Part shown: positions 55,523 through 64,000 of the stretch, piece after piece
Position numbering within the stretch: the first letter of the stretch is position 1
Layout of the letters: the number at the start of each line of letters is the position of its first letter
DNA from: Sphingomonas phyllosphaerae 5.2
GTDB taxonomy: Bacteria; Pseudomonadota; Alphaproteobacteria; Sphingomonadales; Sphingomonadaceae
Reading direction: 5' to 3'
NCBI RefSeq assembly: GCF_000419605.1
Contig: NZ_ATTI01000001.1
Coordinates: 2,948,501-3,012,500, forward strand
DNA: 64,000 nt
The notes under the pieces: model-generated
The model's input: the letters and a program-made list of their open reading frames with translations, nothing else
Database searches by the model: none
What the model was told of the DNA's origin: nothing
Position numbers and translations under genes: made by a program

Positions 55523-57178
55523 ATGCTGACCGCGCTTGCCATCCGAGACGTCGTGCTGATCGAGGCGCTGGAGCTGGAATTCGGCCCTGGCCTCGGCGTG
55601 CTGACCGGTGAGACCGGTGCAGGTAAGTCGATCCTGCTCGACGCGCTCGGGCTTGCGCTGGGGCGACGTGGTGAAAGTTCGCTGGTACGCAGCGGCGCGA
55701 CGCAGGCGGTGGTCACTGCCACCTTCGACACCCCGCCGACGGTCGCCACGCTGCTGACCGAGAACGGACTGGAGATCGACCGGGGCGAGCCGCTCATCAT
55801 CCGACGCATCGTCAAGGCCGACGGCGGCAGTCGTGGCTTCATCAACGACCAGCCCGCCTCCGCCGCGCTGTTGCGGGAGATCGGCACAATGCTGGTCGAA
55901 ATCCATGGCCAGCACGACGATCGCGGGCTGCTTGCCGCAGCGGGGCACCGCGCGCTGCTCGACACGTTCGCCCGCGGCGGGGTGCGCGACGTCGCCACCG
56001 CCTATGCCGCATGGCGCGACGCGCGCGCGGCGTTGACCACGGCGCGCGATGCGATCGCCGCGGCGCGCGCCGATCGCGACTGGCTGGATCATGCCGTCAC
56101 CGAGCTTGAGACGCTCGCTGCCGAGCCCGGCGAGGAAGAGACGTTGGCCGAGCGGCGACGTTCGATGCAGCGTGCCGAAAAGACCGCAGTCGATCTCGAC
56201 GCGGTGGTGGAGCATCTCGACGGCAGCGCGGGGGCGCTCAGCCACCTGCGGCAGGCCGCGCGCGTGCTGGAGCGGATTGCGGACGATCATTCCACGCTCG
56301 GCGAGGCGCTGGCCGCGGTCGATCGCGCGCTGATCGAGGGCAGCGTGGCCGAGGAGAAGTTGCGCGAGGCGTCGCTGGCGTTGATCCACGATCCGCGCCA
56401 GCTGGAGGACGACGAGGCGCGATTGTTCGAGTTGCGCGCGATGGCGCGCAAGCACCGTGTTCAGCCCGACGCACTTGCCGATCTCGCGGCCGAGCTGCGC
56501 GAGCGGCTGACGCGGCTCGACGCTGGCGAACAGGGGCTGGTCGATCTGGAAGCGGCCGTAGCTCGCACACGCGGCGCCTATGATGCGGCGGCCGAGCAAC
56601 TGACCGCGATCCGCAGCGCCGCTGCGACCCGGCTCGATGCCGCGGTCGCCGCGGAGCTGGCGCCGCTCAAGCTCGACGCCGCCCGCTTCCGCACCGTCGT
56701 CGCCCCCCTGCTCGAAGGCGACTGGTCGGCCGCCGGCCGCGACCGGGTCGAATTCGAGATCGCCACCAATCCGGGCGCGCCGTTCGGGCCACTCGCGAAG
56801 ATCGCATCCGGCGGCGAATTGTCGCGCTTCATCCTCGCGCTGAAGGTGGCGCTTGCGGAGGAAGGCGGCGCGGCGACGATGATCTTCGACGAGATCGATC
56901 GCGGTGTCGGTGGCGCCGTCGCCAGCGCGATCGGCGAACGATTGGGGCGACTTGCCGGATCGACGCAATTGCTGGTCGTGACGCACAGCCCGCAGGTGGC
57001 GGCACGCGGCGCGACGCATCTGATGATCGCCAAGGCGAGTGACGGCACCGTGACTCGCACCAGCGTCCGCCCGCTGGACCCGGCCGGCCGCCGCGAGGAG
57101 ATCGCGCGGATGCTATCGGGCGCGACCGTCACGGATGAGGCGCGCGCGCAAGCCGAGCGGCTGCTGGAAACGGCATAG
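55523..57178 (+). CDS. recN: DNA repair protein RecN
   Basis: The 551-residue SMC-like ATPase has Walker A GETGAGKS near the N-terminus. A long coiled coil (about 155-370) follows, then the ABC signature SGGELSRFILALKVAL and Walker B MIFDEIDRGVGG. It acts in double-strand break repair and is SOS-regulated in many bacteria; no GTTC-N7-GTTC box was found before this copy. AAGGAA precedes the ATG. Confidence 0.95.
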   Translation: MLTALAIRDVVLIEALELEFGPGLGVLTGETGAGKSILLDALGLALGRRGESSLVRSGATQAVVTATFDTPPTVATLLTENGLEIDRGEPLIIRRIVKADGGSRGFINDQPASAALLREIGTMLVEIHGQHDDRGLLAAAGHRALLDTFARGGVRDVATAYAAWRDARAALTTARDAIAAARADRDWLDHAVTELETLAAEPGEEETLAERRRSMQRAEKTAVDLDAVVEHLDGSAGALSHLRQAARVLERIADDHSTLGEALAAVDRALIEGSVAEEKLREASLALIHDPRQLEDDEARLFELRAMARKHRVQPDALADLAAELRERLTRLDAGEQGLVDLEAAVARTRGAYDAAAEQLTAIRSAAATRLDAAVAAELAPLKLDAARFRTVVAPLLEGDWSAAGRDRVEFEIATNPGAPFGPLAKIASGGELSRFILALKVALAEEGGAATMIFDEIDRGVGGAVASAIGERLGRLAGSTQLLVVTHSPQVAARGATHLMIAKASDGTVTRTSVRPLDPAGRREEIARMLSGATVTDEARAQAERLLETA

Positions 57179-57250
57179 CGAGCGAGCGCCCGGCACGCGC
57201 CGGGAGAGACGTTATAGAATGTCGTATGGACAAACCCAGCGCGCTAGCGT

Positions 57251-57269
57251 TATGTTACACTATAACATA
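57251..57269 (+). promoter_or_regulatory. Zur-like operator before the DUF1826 gene
   Basis: TATGTTACACTATAACATA is a 19-bp palindrome with perfect 7-bp outer arms. It matches the proteobacterial Zur consensus core ATGTTATANTATAACAT at all but one position. It lies 15 bases before the DUF1826 start, overlapping the expected promoter. Confidence 0.8.
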
Positions 57270-57284
57270 GCTCGAAGGTAGGCA

Positions 57285-57872
57285 ATGTATCTAACGGACA
57301 TTCCACCAGGCCCCTCTTCCGCGGACTGCGTCGCGATCGACAGCACGTCCGACGTGCTCGACAGCGTCACCGCGCCGCATTTCGCGCTCGCGCTTTGGCG
57401 GCGTCCTGCGCCCGCGATCGTCTCGGCCTTCGATCTGGATACGGTGGACGACCTGTCGCTCGTGCTCCATGCGCTCGACGAAGGTACGCCCGCTGGCCCC
57501 GCTCTGCTCGCCGCAGGCTACCCACCCGACACAGCAAGGACGCTCGCGGACGACCTTACGCTACTTGCCGCCATCCATCGACGATTGACCGGCGCAGCCG
57601 CCATCACGGTACGTCTTGACGTCATCGACACCGATGCATGTCGCCGCTTTCACGCCGATTACGTCAGCTTGCGGATGCTGTGCACGTATCGCGGCATCGG
57701 AACGCAATGGTGCCGCACCGCCACGCCGGAGACCGTGCACACGCTCCCCACCGGTACGGTCGGCGTCTTCAAGGGGCGGCTGGCGATGGAGGAACCGCTG
57801 ATCCTGCATCGCTCACCGCCGCGATGCGCCACCGGCGCACAACGGCTCTTGCTGGTCCTCGATCCGGGCTGA
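57285..57872 (+). CDS. DUF1826 family protein, probably zinc-regulated
   Basis: The 195-residue protein carries the DUF1826 core: RLDVIDTDACRRFHADYVSL, then LCTYRGIGTQWCR. The conserved Cys-His residues could bind metal. Function is unknown, but from memory DUF1826 genes recur in predicted Zur regulons beside COG0523 GTPases. AAGG lies before ATG 57285 and a Zur-like palindrome sits directly upstream. No COG0523 gene is in this window. Confidence 0.85.
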   Translation: MYLTDIPPGPSSADCVAIDSTSDVLDSVTAPHFALALWRRPAPAIVSAFDLDTVDDLSLVLHALDEGTPAGPALLAAGYPPDTARTLADDLTLLAAIHRRLTGAAAITVRLDVIDTDACRRFHADYVSLRMLCTYRGIGTQWCRTATPETVHTLPTGTVGVFKGRLAMEEPLILHRSPPRCATGAQRLLLVLDPG

Positions 57873-57879
57873 GGCCGCA

Positions 57880-58212
57880 TCAATCGCGACGCCTGGTCTC
57901 CGCCGGCGCGGTGTCGGCGTCCTCGCCGCTGCGATCGGCGCGCGCGGTCATGCCGGTCGCCGACGCATCGTCCATCATCTGTGCGTCTGGTGCGGGCTCC
58001 TCGGGCTCGGGCAGTGCCGCCGTCTCGTTGCTCGGCTCGGGCGTCGGCATCGCCACCGGGCTCGGTTCCTCGGTCGGGGTCGGCTCGGGCGTCGGCTCAA
58101 GTTCCTGGACGGTCATGTTCATCTCGGGCGGCTCCGGCTCCGACTTCGAGCATCCGGCCACGGTCAGGCTCGCCAGCGCGACCAATGCCAATCGATGCCG
58201 ACATACCGTCAT
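57880..58212 (-). CDS. Small acidic Pro/Glu-rich lipoprotein
   Basis: The 110-residue protein has a signal peptide with lipobox VAGC. A low-complexity mature part rich in Pro, Glu and Thr follows (EPTPEPTPTEEPSP). No fold or function is recognised; it could be a periplasmic spacer or wall-associated lipoprotein. ATG 58212 with AGGA seven bases upstream is preferred. An in-frame ATG at 58227 overlaps the L,D-transpeptidase stop (ATGA) and is the alternative. Confidence 0.65.
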   Translation of the reverse strand: MTVCRHRLALVALASLTVAGCSKSEPEPPEMNMTVQELEPTPEPTPTEEPSPVAMPTPEPSNETAALPEPEEPAPDAQMMDDASATGMTARADRSGEDADTAPAETRRRD

Positions 58213-58223
58213 TCGTCCGTCCT

Positions 58224-59675
58224 TCATTTCGCCGCCAGCGCCTGTGCCGCGGAACGCCGTTCGACCGTAGCAGCCAGCTTGCCGTCCCAGCCATAGGGAT
58301 CTTCACGAAAACCGACCTGCCCGTTCGCGCCCGCGAACGCCGACCAGTAGAGCAGGTACACGCTGACCGGCTCGGCCATCTTCGCGCGCACCGTCTTGCC
58401 AGCCGCCAATGCAGCGTCGATCTGTTCCGGCTGCCACTCGGGTGTCGTCGCCATCAGAAGCTTTGCTAGATCCTCCGGCTTTTCAAGCCGTACGCACCCA
58501 TGGCTGGCCAGCCGATCGAACTTCGAAAATCCTGCCCGCGCCGGCGTGTCGTGCAGGTACACCGCGAAATCGTTGGGGAAATCGAACTTGAACCTTCCCA
58601 GCGCGCTCTGTTCCGACGCTTGCTGCAACCGCTTGCCGCCGTCCGGCGTCGCGATCACGCGAAAGCCGTTGCGCTTCAGATAGCCGGGGTTGGCGCGCTC
58701 TTTGGGAAACAGCTCCTTGGTCGCGATCGACGTCGGCACGTTCCACGGCGGGTTGATGACGATGCTGTTGATCTGCGAGACCAGCATCGGCGTCTCGTTG
58801 CCGGGCCGGCCGGTCACCGCGCGCATCGACATGATCGGCTTGTCGCCGTCGAACGCCGTCAGCACCGCCGCGGCGATGTTCACCTGCACGCGTCGCCGGT
58901 CCAGCGTGGGGGGCAGCCAGCGCCAACGCTCCAGGTTGGCCATGATCTGCTGCACGCGCTGTTCGACCGGCACGTTCAGCGCCGCCAGCGTCTGCGCGCC
59001 GACCTGCCCCGCGGGGTTGAGCCCGTAGCGCCGCTGCGCGCGCCGCACCGCCTCGAGCAAATCGGCGTCGAAGCGATCGCCGGTGCCGGACAGGTCCGGA
59101 TCCTCGATCGCCAACCGCTCGCGCAACTTCGCCACCGCCGCGCCGCTGCTCCCGAACGATGGCGCGGTCGTCAGCATGGGCCACCCGCCCGCCGCCGCGA
59201 TCCTGCGATAGCGCGCCAGCCCTTCGACCAACGTGTCGTAGCCCTGATAGGGCGGTGGCAGCGAGCGCACCCACGTCGTCAGCTTGTCGCGCGCCGCCGC
59301 ATCGGTAAAGCCGGGCAGCGGATCATAGGCGACCGGGCGGATACCCCAATCCTTCTGGAAATCCGACGGCATCAATCGCCCGCCATGCACCGCGCGCGCA
59401 TGGTCGAGCGCGACGCGCGCCAGCGACGGCCCGTCGAGCGACTCCAGGTCGGTGCGCGGCGTGCGGCTCAGCCCCTGCGCCACCTCGTCCTGCGCGATCA
59501 GCTTCGCGAGTTCGCGCTGCTGCGCACTGGTCAGCGTCGGCAGCGGCAGTTGCGGATCGACCAACGGCACCGGCGGCAGCGCGGGAACGGGCGGGGTGAC
59601 CGGCACCTGCGCGGCGGCGGGAACGACCGCCAGCGTGGCGGTCAACAATAGGCTGCGGAGAACGGAACGGATCAT
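58224..59675 (-). CDS. L,D-transpeptidase (YcbB/LdtD-like) with peptidoglycan-binding domain
   Basis: The 483-residue protein has a signal peptide (about 1-23). A helical scaffold region, a peptidoglycan-binding domain (FGSSGAAVAKLRERLAIEDP, LNPAGQVGAQTLAALNVP) and a YkuD catalytic domain with the Cys motif SHGCVRLEKPEDLAKLL follow. It forms 3-3 crosslinks or attaches proteins to peptidoglycan in the periplasm. ATG 59675 begins the signal peptide. It is divergent from the second TonB receptor and overlaps the lipoprotein gene's first possible start. Confidence 0.92.
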   Translation of the reverse strand: MIRSVLRSLLLTATLAVVPAAAQVPVTPPVPALPPVPLVDPQLPLPTLTSAQQRELAKLIAQDEVAQGLSRTPRTDLESLDGPSLARVALDHARAVHGGRLMPSDFQKDWGIRPVAYDPLPGFTDAAARDKLTTWVRSLPPPYQGYDTLVEGLARYRRIAAAGGWPMLTTAPSFGSSGAAVAKLRERLAIEDPDLSGTGDRFDADLLEAVRRAQRRYGLNPAGQVGAQTLAALNVPVEQRVQQIMANLERWRWLPPTLDRRRVQVNIAAAVLTAFDGDKPIMSMRAVTGRPGNETPMLVSQINSIVINPPWNVPTSIATKELFPKERANPGYLKRNGFRVIATPDGGKRLQQASEQSALGRFKFDFPNDFAVYLHDTPARAGFSKFDRLASHGCVRLEKPEDLAKLLMATTPEWQPEQIDAALAAGKTVRAKMAEPVSVYLLYWSAFAGANGQVGFREDPYGWDGKLAATVERRSAAQALAAK

Positions 59676-59887
59676 GGTTGCGGCTCTATCACCTTTGATT
59701 CGCGGGGGTGAGCCGGCAAATCGCACAATCGCGATTGCGGGTCATGCAGCGCGCGGACGTCATGCCCGTCCAACGAGCGGTTTCTCGAAAGGTCGCGCAT
59801 CCACCAGGCGACATTAACCAATCTTTATCGTCGCCGGCCTTAGGAGCGAAACCGAGCAACATAATGAAATTCCGAGGGGAATAACTG

Positions 59888-62623
59888 ATGTCGAGGGCGG
59901 CTTTCTTTTTGTCGGCGGCGATGATCGCGCTGGTTGCCGCGCCGGCCACCGCGCAGGACCTGCGCGGGTCCGCCGCAGACGCCAAGGGCAAGGATGGCAA
60001 GGAAGCGGCTTCCCCCAACACCGCCGACATCGTGGTCACCGCGACGCGTCGTTCCGAACGGCTGTCGAACGTGCCGATCGCGGTGTCCGCCTTCGGGCAG
60101 GCCGCGCTCCAGAATTCGGGCGCGACCGACATCCGTCAGATGACGCAGATCGCGCCGTCGCTGCTCGTCTCCTCGACCGGCAGCGAGGCGAACGCCTCGG
60201 CGCGCATTCGCGGCGTCGGTACGGTTGGCGACAACCCCGGCCTGGAAAGCTCGGTCGCCGTCTTCATCGATGGCATCTACCGCAGCCGCACCGGCTCGGG
60301 ACTCAATGATCTGGGCGAGGTCGAGCGGATCGAAGTGCTGCGTGGGCCGCAGGGCACGCTGTCCGGGCGAAATTCCTCGGCAGGCGCGATCAGCATCTAC
60401 ACCAAGCTGCCCGAATTCAACTTCGGCGGCATGGGCGAGGTGACGTACGGCAATTACGATATGGTGCGCGCACAGGCGGCGCTGACCGGCCCGATCATCA
60501 AGGATCTGCTGGCATTCCGGATCGACGGCGTGGCCTCGAAGCGCGACGGCTTCCTCAAAGATACCGTCAACAATACCGATTACAACAATCGCAACCGTTA
60601 TTTCGTACGGGGCCAGTTGCTCTTCACCATCACCCCGGATCTCGCGGTTCGCCTGATCGGTGACTATACGCATCGCGACGAGAAGTGCTGCGGCGCGGTC
60701 TATGTCGACACGAACGAGAAGATCGATCCGACACCGGGGGTACCCGGTGACTATGCGATCAACCCGGCCGGCAATCGGATCACGTCGATCCTGCGCAGCC
60801 TGGGCGGCATTCTTCCCAGTGAGGGCAATCCGTACAACCGCGTCATCGCGCAGACGGCGGGCCGCGCCTATTCGAACGTCACCACCGACGGCGGCGTCTC
60901 GATGCGCGTGCGCTGGAACCTCGGCGCCACCCAGCTGACCTCGCTGACCGCGTATCGCGAGTACAAATCGGGCGGCGCGGCCGATGTCGATTACTCGAAC
61001 GTCGACATTGCCTATCGGCCCGACGATGGCGAAAGCTATCGTCAGTTCAAGGTGTTCAGTCACGAAAGCCGCTTGTCGGGCTCGATCTTCGACAATCACC
61101 TCGACTGGCTGGTCGGCGGCTATTACGCGCACGAAAAGCTTGCGGTCGTCGACAATCTCCGCTTCGGTAGCCAATATGGCGCATTCGCCGCCTGCCGCAT
61201 GGTCGCGACGATCAACCCACTGGCCGCGTTGCGCAATCCTGCCAATCTCGGCTGCCTCAGCGCCGCAGGACGTGGTGCGCTGGGCGCCGCCGTCGGCGCG
61301 AACATCATCGGCGGCCTCGATCGCCTGAGCACGCTCAACAACCTCGGCAGCCTGCGCGACGTCTACGACCAGACCAGCGAGAACTTCGCCTTCTTCACCC
61401 ACAACATCTACAAGATCACCGATCGCCTGAACGTGACAGTCGGTCTGCGCTACACCAACGAACATAAGACGCTGGAAGCAGGCTTCAACAACAACAATAG
61501 CGTCTGCCCGGCGCAGCAGGCAGCGCTGCGTCCGCTGCTCGGCGGCAGCAACGCGACGCTGCGGTCGTTGGCAGCCGGTATCGTCACGCTGTCGTGCACC
61601 GGCAATTCGACTTCGGCGTTGACGGGCGTCGCGCTGAATGACCAGATTCGCGAGAGCCAGCTGACCGGCACCGGCGTCCTCTCGTGGAAGCCGCTTGAGA
61701 GCACGCTGCTCTACGCTTCCTACGCGCGCGGCTACAAGGCGGGCGGCTACAACCTCGACCGTTCGGACCTTACCCCGAACGTCTTCGCGACACCGGTTGC
61801 GGGCAACGTCACCAACCTGCGCTTCGATCCGGAGACGGTGAACGCTTACGAACTCGGGCTGAAGTTCAGCTCGCGCCAGTTCACCGCCAATGTTGCGGCA
61901 TTTCGTTCGGAGTTCACCAACTTCCAGCTGAACACCTTCAACGGAACCAACTATATCGTCCAGAATATCGGCGGCTGCGACACGGCGCTGAACGGGGCCG
62001 ATCGCGATCCGTCGTCGGACACCGGCGCCTGCGCCGGCAAGGTCGGCAAGGGCTTGGTCACGCAGGGTGTCGAGATCGAAGTCGGCATGTATCCCACGCC
62101 GGACGTGACCGTGAACATCGGCTACACGCTGGCCGACGCGAAATATGCGCGCAATCTGGTCGGCAGCAAGGCGGGCGAGCCGTTGAACAGCGCGTTGTTC
62201 CTGCTGCCCGGCGCGCAAATGTCCAACGCACCGCGCAACACTGTTACCAGTTCGGTGAGCTGGACGCCGGCGATCGGCAGCAGCGGGTTAAGTGCGCTGT
62301 TCTACGTCGACGGCCGCATGACCAGCGACTACAACACCGGCTCCGATCTGTTCGTCGAGAAGCGGCAGGACGGCTTCTTCCTGATGAACGCACGTGTCGG
62401 CCTGCGCGGGGACGAACAACGTTGGGCGATCGAGCTTTGGGCGCAGAACCTGCTCGACACCGATTACCAGCAGGTCGCGTTCAGTGCGCCATTCCAGGGC
62501 GCGAATTCGCAGTCGCAGGTGCAGGCGTTCGGTGCGCCGGGCGTCCCGACCGCCAACACGCTGTTCACCTCGTTCATCGCCGAGCCGCGCACCTATGGCC
62601 TGACCCTGCGCTCACGGTTCTGA
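59888..62623 (+). CDS. TonB-dependent outer-membrane receptor of unknown substrate
   Basis: The 911-residue protein has a signal peptide (about 1-23), then TonB-box-like ADIVVTATRRSE. The plug domain shows VPIAVSAFGQAALQNSGATD, VFIDGIYRSRTGSGL and EVERIEVLRGPQGTLSGRNS. A long barrel ends in TLRSRF with the terminal aromatic typical of outer-membrane proteins. The plug sequence is of the iron/vitamin-like CirA type, common in sphingomonads for varied substrates. GAGGGGA precedes the ATG. No neighbour identifies the substrate. Confidence 0.92.
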   Translation: MSRAAFFLSAAMIALVAAPATAQDLRGSAADAKGKDGKEAASPNTADIVVTATRRSERLSNVPIAVSAFGQAALQNSGATDIRQMTQIAPSLLVSSTGSEANASARIRGVGTVGDNPGLESSVAVFIDGIYRSRTGSGLNDLGEVERIEVLRGPQGTLSGRNSSAGAISIYTKLPEFNFGGMGEVTYGNYDMVRAQAALTGPIIKDLLAFRIDGVASKRDGFLKDTVNNTDYNNRNRYFVRGQLLFTITPDLAVRLIGDYTHRDEKCCGAVYVDTNEKIDPTPGVPGDYAINPAGNRITSILRSLGGILPSEGNPYNRVIAQTAGRAYSNVTTDGGVSMRVRWNLGATQLTSLTAYREYKSGGAADVDYSNVDIAYRPDDGESYRQFKVFSHESRLSGSIFDNHLDWLVGGYYAHEKLAVVDNLRFGSQYGAFAACRMVATINPLAALRNPANLGCLSAAGRGALGAAVGANIIGGLDRLSTLNNLGSLRDVYDQTSENFAFFTHNIYKITDRLNVTVGLRYTNEHKTLEAGFNNNNSVCPAQQAALRPLLGGSNATLRSLAAGIVTLSCTGNSTSALTGVALNDQIRESQLTGTGVLSWKPLESTLLYASYARGYKAGGYNLDRSDLTPNVFATPVAGNVTNLRFDPETVNAYELGLKFSSRQFTANVAAFRSEFTNFQLNTFNGTNYIVQNIGGCDTALNGADRDPSSDTGACAGKVGKGLVTQGVEIEVGMYPTPDVTVNIGYTLADAKYARNLVGSKAGEPLNSALFLLPGAQMSNAPRNTVTSSVSWTPAIGSSGLSALFYVDGRMTSDYNTGSDLFVEKRQDGFFLMNARVGLRGDEQRWAIELWAQNLLDTDYQQVAFSAPFQGANSQSQVQAFGAPGVPTANTLFTSFIAEPRTYGLTLRSRF

Positions 62624-62629
62624 GACCTC

Positions 62630-62664
62630 TGCCGCCGGACGAGGCGATCCTCGCTCCGGCGGCA
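62630..62664. terminator. Terminator-like hairpin between convergent genes
   Basis: A 10-bp perfect stem (TGCCGCCGGA / TCCGGCGGCA) holds an inner 5-bp stem (CGAGG / CCTCG) with a four-base loop and one bulged C. It lies between the receptor and the convergent GST gene. It lacks a T-run. Confidence 0.55.
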
Positions 62665-62693
62665 CATACCTGATCGCACGTCAGCGGTTCCCG

Positions 62694-63341
62694 CTACGCG
62701 TAGGCGTAAGGTCCCCCCTTTGCGAGCGCGCGCTGGTACGCCGGGCGGGCGTGAATGCGCTCCAGCCAGCCGATCGTGTTGGGATGCCCCTTCGCCAGCC
62801 CGGCACGATGCCGCGCCGCCTCCAGCGGAAAGCTCATCATGATGTCTGCGGCCGTGAACGCATCGCCCGCAAACCACGGATGGTCGGTAAGCGACGCCTC
62901 GACGTAATCGAGATGTCGGTCGATCATCGGCTGGATCCGCGCCGCGACACGCTTGCCGAGCAGCGGGATGCGCGACACGATCAGCTTGACCAGCAGCGGC
63001 GGCATCAGCGAACCCTCGGCGTAATGCAGCCAGAAGCGGTAGGCGAGCGCATCGTCGCGGCGGGCCGGCGCGCCCAGCTTGCCGTCGGCGCGATCGACCA
63101 GATATTCGACGATCGCGCCCGTTTCCGCGACCACCCGCGGTCCGCTTGTGCCTGGCGCAGCCATGTCCTCGATCACGGGCGACTTGCCGAGCGGATGGAC
63201 GCGGCGCAGCTCCGGCGGTGCCAGCATCGTCGCCTTGTCGCGTTCGTAGCGCTTCACCTCGTAAGGCAGCCCGAGCTCCTCAAGCAGCCACAGAACCCGC
63301 TGCGACCGCGAATTCTCGAGATGGTGGACGACGATCGTCAT
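62694..63341 (-). CDS. Glutathione S-transferase family protein
   Basis: The 215-residue protein has the thioredoxin-like N-domain (HHLENSRSQRVLWLLEELGL with the likely active-site Ser, then NPLGKSPVI-like HPLGKSPVIED and ETGAIVEYL). The helical C-domain follows (LTDHPWFAGDAFTAADIMMS). It probably conjugates or reduces glutathione-linked substrates. ATG 63341 has AAGGAAG four bases upstream and overlaps the stop of the methyltransferase gene (ATGA), forming a pair. Confidence 0.9.
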   Translation of the reverse strand: MTIVVHHLENSRSQRVLWLLEELGLPYEVKRYERDKATMLAPPELRRVHPLGKSPVIEDMAAPGTSGPRVVAETGAIVEYLVDRADGKLGAPARRDDALAYRFWLHYAEGSLMPPLLVKLIVSRIPLLGKRVAARIQPMIDRHLDYVEASLTDHPWFAGDAFTAADIMMSFPLEAARHRAGLAKGHPNTIGWLERIHARPAYQRALAKGGPYAYA

Positions 63342-64000
63342 GGCACTTCCTTCGGCGCGTAGGCGGTTACGACCCATATCGCAGCGGTGAACGTGACGGC
63401 ACCGTTCCGTATCCGTGTCGCGAACAGATCGCCGAGCCGTGCTTCCAGCTTCGCACGCTCGCCCGTTTCGGCCTCGGCCAGCACGGACGCAGCCGGACCG
63501 ATGCGACGGTAGAAGGCGAGCGCCTCGGCGATCGGGTCCGCCCCCGCCCCCGCCCCGACGACGTAATCGACATCGTGCGGCTGCATGTCGACCGCGCTCC
63601 AGCCGGCCCTCGTCAGGAGATCGGTGACGAACCCGCGATCCGCGAAGGCGAACGGGCCAGGCTCATACCCGCCGTTCGCCGGCCGCACGATGCCCAGCGT
63701 GGCGTCGAGCGCCGCCGCCCAGTCGTTCTCTCCGCGCGCGCGAAAACAGGAAAAGATCAACGTTGCGCCGGCCACGGCGCTGCGACGCAACGTGGAAAAG
63801 CCCGCATGCGGATCGGCGAAGAACATGACGCCATGACGCGATACCAATAGGTCCAGCGGCGCCATCCCGGGCACCACGTCGAGCACATCGCCGGCGACGA
63901 AGCGGACGCGGTTATCGACATCGCGCGCGCGCGCCACGGTAAGCAGGGGCTCCGACAGGTCGATCCCGCTGACCTTCAACCGCGGCCGAGCCGCCGCGAG
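63338..64000 (-). CDS. SAM-dependent methyltransferase (5' end beyond window)
   Basis: The visible 220 residues lack the N-terminus. They show the second methyltransferase motif (KVSGIDLSEPLLTVAR), VRFVAGDVLDVVPG (motif II), the LLVSRHGVMFFADP segment and a C-terminal beta strand region. It is a class I methyltransferase of unknown substrate. Its stop overlaps the GST start by four bases. Open frame continues off the window edge. Confidence 0.85.
   Translation of the reverse strand, partial: LAAARPRLKVSGIDLSEPLLTVARARDVDNRVRFVAGDVLDVVPGMAPLDLLVSRHGVMFFADPHAGFSTLRRSAVAGATLIFSCFRARGENDWAAALDATLGIVRPANGGYEPGPFAFADRGFVTDLLTRAGWSAVDMQPHDVDYVVGAGAGADPIAEALAFYRRIGPAASVLAEAETGERAKLEARLGDLFATRIRNGAVTFTAAIWVVTAYAPKEVP

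Noticed and set aside
54446..57019. Long minus-strand open frame opposite bamD and recN
   Set aside because: Both sense genes have full motif sets; the antisense product has none.
59840..62218. Long minus-strand open frame opposite the second TonB receptor
   Set aside because: The sense strand encodes a complete receptor; the antisense frame has no family features.
1..64000. tRNA, rRNA, CRISPR or prophage genes
   Set aside because: No cloverleaf, repeat-spacer array, integrase, or phage structural gene was recognised on either strand.

Overview
The window looks like a chromosomal segment of an alphaproteobacterium of the Sphingomonas type. Evidence for this is the very high G+C, strong third-position GC bias, frequent ATGA/GTGA start-stop overlaps, two large Caulobacter/Xanthomonas-style TonB-dependent receptors, GTTC-N7-GTTC SOS boxes in front of lexA, and the run trpGDC-moaC-moeA-lexA followed by comEC/gltX and gltA. 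No tRNA, rRNA, CRISPR array, prophage or intact insertion sequence was seen. Almost all of the window is coding.

Region 1 (1-22014) is a glycan-utilisation island. It opens with the tail of a probable glycosylasparaginase, then cutC, then a GlcNAc operon: SIS-type GlcN6P deaminase, nagA, a fused EIIA-HPr-EI phosphotransferase and nagE. A convergent GntR/UTRA regulator follows. Divergent from it is a TonB receptor ending in a strong terminator. Next come five exported glycosidases in one direction: GH20, GH3, GH125, GH92 and GH29. Together these would strip fucose, mannose and GlcNAc from N-glycans or similar glycans, import GlcNAc through the PTS and convert it to fructose-6-phosphate.

Region 2 (22333-33214) is chemotaxis. 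A methyl-accepting protein with an apparent sigma-28 promoter and a DUF2332 protein lie on the minus strand. On the plus strand are a STAS protein, cheA, cheR, cheB, cheD, cheY, cheW, a second CheB-like protein whose catalytic serine is replaced, and a small helical protein.

Region 3 (33533-46601) is housekeeping: nhaA, a small secreted protein, trpG-trpD-trpC-moaC-moeA, SOS-regulated lexA, a gene-poor kilobase, comEC, gltX, gltA and a two-helix membrane protein.

Region 4 (46603-53389) holds signalling and cell-organisation candidates. These are an atypical sensor kinase overlapping a DUF2336 protein, a membrane protein resembling a decayed nucleotidyltransferase/CDP-alcohol phosphotransferase fusion, a 766-residue membrane-anchored coiled-coil protein, and a PAS-MarR regulator.

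Region 5 (53520-64000) carries a mannose-6-phosphate isomerase, bamD, recN, a DUF1826 gene behind a near-perfect Zur-like operator, a lipoprotein and an L,D-transpeptidase, a second TonB receptor, a glutathione S-transferase and a methyltransferase cut by the window end.
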